Part shown: positions 13,773-14,128 of the stretch, in pieces
Position numbering within the stretch: the stretch's first letter is position 1
Layout of the letters: every line of letters starts with the position of its first letter
NCBI GenBank assembly: GCA_020355945.1
Contig: CP070627.1
Coordinates: 8,008,751 to 8,022,878, forward strand
Origin: Candidatus Aminicenantota bacterium
GTDB taxonomy: Bacteria > Acidobacteriota > Aminicenantia > UBA2199
Length of the DNA stretch: 14,128 nucleotides
Reading direction: 5' to 3'
Program-made: the position numbers and the translations under genes
The notes under the pieces: model-generated
What the model was told of the DNA's origin: nothing
The model's database searches: none
Seen by the model: the letters and a program-made list of their open reading frames with translations, nothing else

Positions 13773-14128
13773 TTATTCCAATACTTTCAGGTAATGTTTT
13801 TTTATCCGCTGCCATTCTATTTTAAACCAGGGAGTGTACACTCCGGGATGTGCCAGTATATCCTGGTCCAATTCCTCGGGGTCAATGTATTTCCATTGAT
13901 CGATTTCTTCCGGGTTCGCCTGGATAGGGGCCTCAGTTATTCCAATGTAAACAGAACAAAGCTCATTTTCAGAACCCAGATCTTTAAAGGACGCCTGGTA
14001 CTGGAACTTAAAAAGGAATTGTAGAGGGGCTTCTATGCCAATTTCTTCTTTTAGACGTCGGTGAGCCGCTTCAAGCTCTATTTCACCTTTGCGCGGATGA
14101 CTGCATACACTGTTGGACCAATAAAGGG
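13773..14128 (-). CDS. idi: Isopentenyl-diphosphate delta-isomerase, type I (5' end outside window)
   Basis: The C-terminal 117 residues of a Nudix-fold isomerase that interconverts isopentenyl and dimethylallyl diphosphate for isoprenoid synthesis. Visible: LYWSNSVCSHPRKGE with the catalytic cysteine in NSVCSHP, the Nudix-type helix EAAHRRLKEEIGI, ENELCSVYIG carrying the catalytic glutamates, EEIDQWKYIDPEEL, and the PWFKI C-terminal motif. Stop TAA is at 13773-13775. The frame is open to the right edge, so the N-terminal part (about 60 residues by comparison with E. coli Idi) is missing only because the window ends. It converges on sir2. Type I enzymes are metal-dependent and lack flavin. 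Confidence 0.92.
   Translation of the reverse strand, partial: LYWSNSVCSHPRKGEIELEAAHRRLKEEIGIEAPLQFLFKFQYQASFKDLGSENELCSVYIGITEAPIQANPEEIDQWKYIDPEELDQDILAHPGVYTPWFKIEWQRIKKHYLKVLE

Overview
The window looks like a moderately AT-rich chromosomal segment from a strict anaerobe with strong AGGAGG-type ribosome binding sites. It carries a cytoplasmic Mvh-type (group 3c-like) [NiFe] hydrogenase pair, a soluble acyl-CoA dehydrogenase/ETF operon with a methylmalonyl-CoA epimerase, a FixX ferredoxin, a malonyl-CoA decarboxylase and a type I isopentenyl-diphosphate isomerase. This mix suits a fatty-acid-oxidising or syntrophic, sulfate-reducer-like bacterium (Desulfobacterota or a clostridial relative). 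That placement is inference; no rRNA or marker gene is present.

Layout. (1) 1-2797, minus strand: a large membrane-anchored NACHT/STAND NTPase gene, running off the left edge and interrupted by a single in-frame TAA between Walker A and Walker B. A near-consensus promoter places its start codon at or next to the transcription start. (2) 2798-3097: intergenic, with one copy (A) of a ~49-bp repeat. (3) 3098-5563, plus: hydrogenase small and large subunits (MvhG, MvhA) with no MvhD or Hdr gene beside them. (4) 5602-9123, minus: operon mce - acyl-CoA dehydrogenase - etfB - etfA, from a TTGACA/TAATAT promoter. The dehydrogenase lacks glutamate at both usual catalytic-base positions. (5) 9352-9818, plus: the last ~60 codons of a FixC-like ETF-quinone oxidoreductase remain, joined by an ATGA overlap to an intact fixX. 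(6) 9819-9866: repeat copy B, inverted relative to copy A, so the pair brackets the hydrogenase/ETF/FixX block. (7) 10005-13656, plus: malonyl-CoA decarboxylase, then a YkvI-like membrane protein with an internal tandem duplication, then a Sir2 NAD-dependent deacylase. (8) 13773-14128, minus: 3' part of idi, converging on sir2 over a symmetrical terminator.

How the genes may work together (inference): the acyl-CoA dehydrogenase passes electrons to EtfAB. In full Fix systems they would go on to FixC/FixX, but FixC is reduced to a stub here. The hydrogenase pair could produce or consume H2 against ferredoxin or another carrier. The epimerase links to the methylmalonyl-CoA/propionyl-CoA route, and malonyl-CoA decarboxylase returns malonyl-CoA to acetyl-CoA. 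The mce and decarboxylase promoters have the same architecture. The points most worth checking are the interrupted NACHT gene, the fixC stub with intact fixX, the inverted repeats around the redox block, and the dehydrogenase without a recognisable catalytic base.
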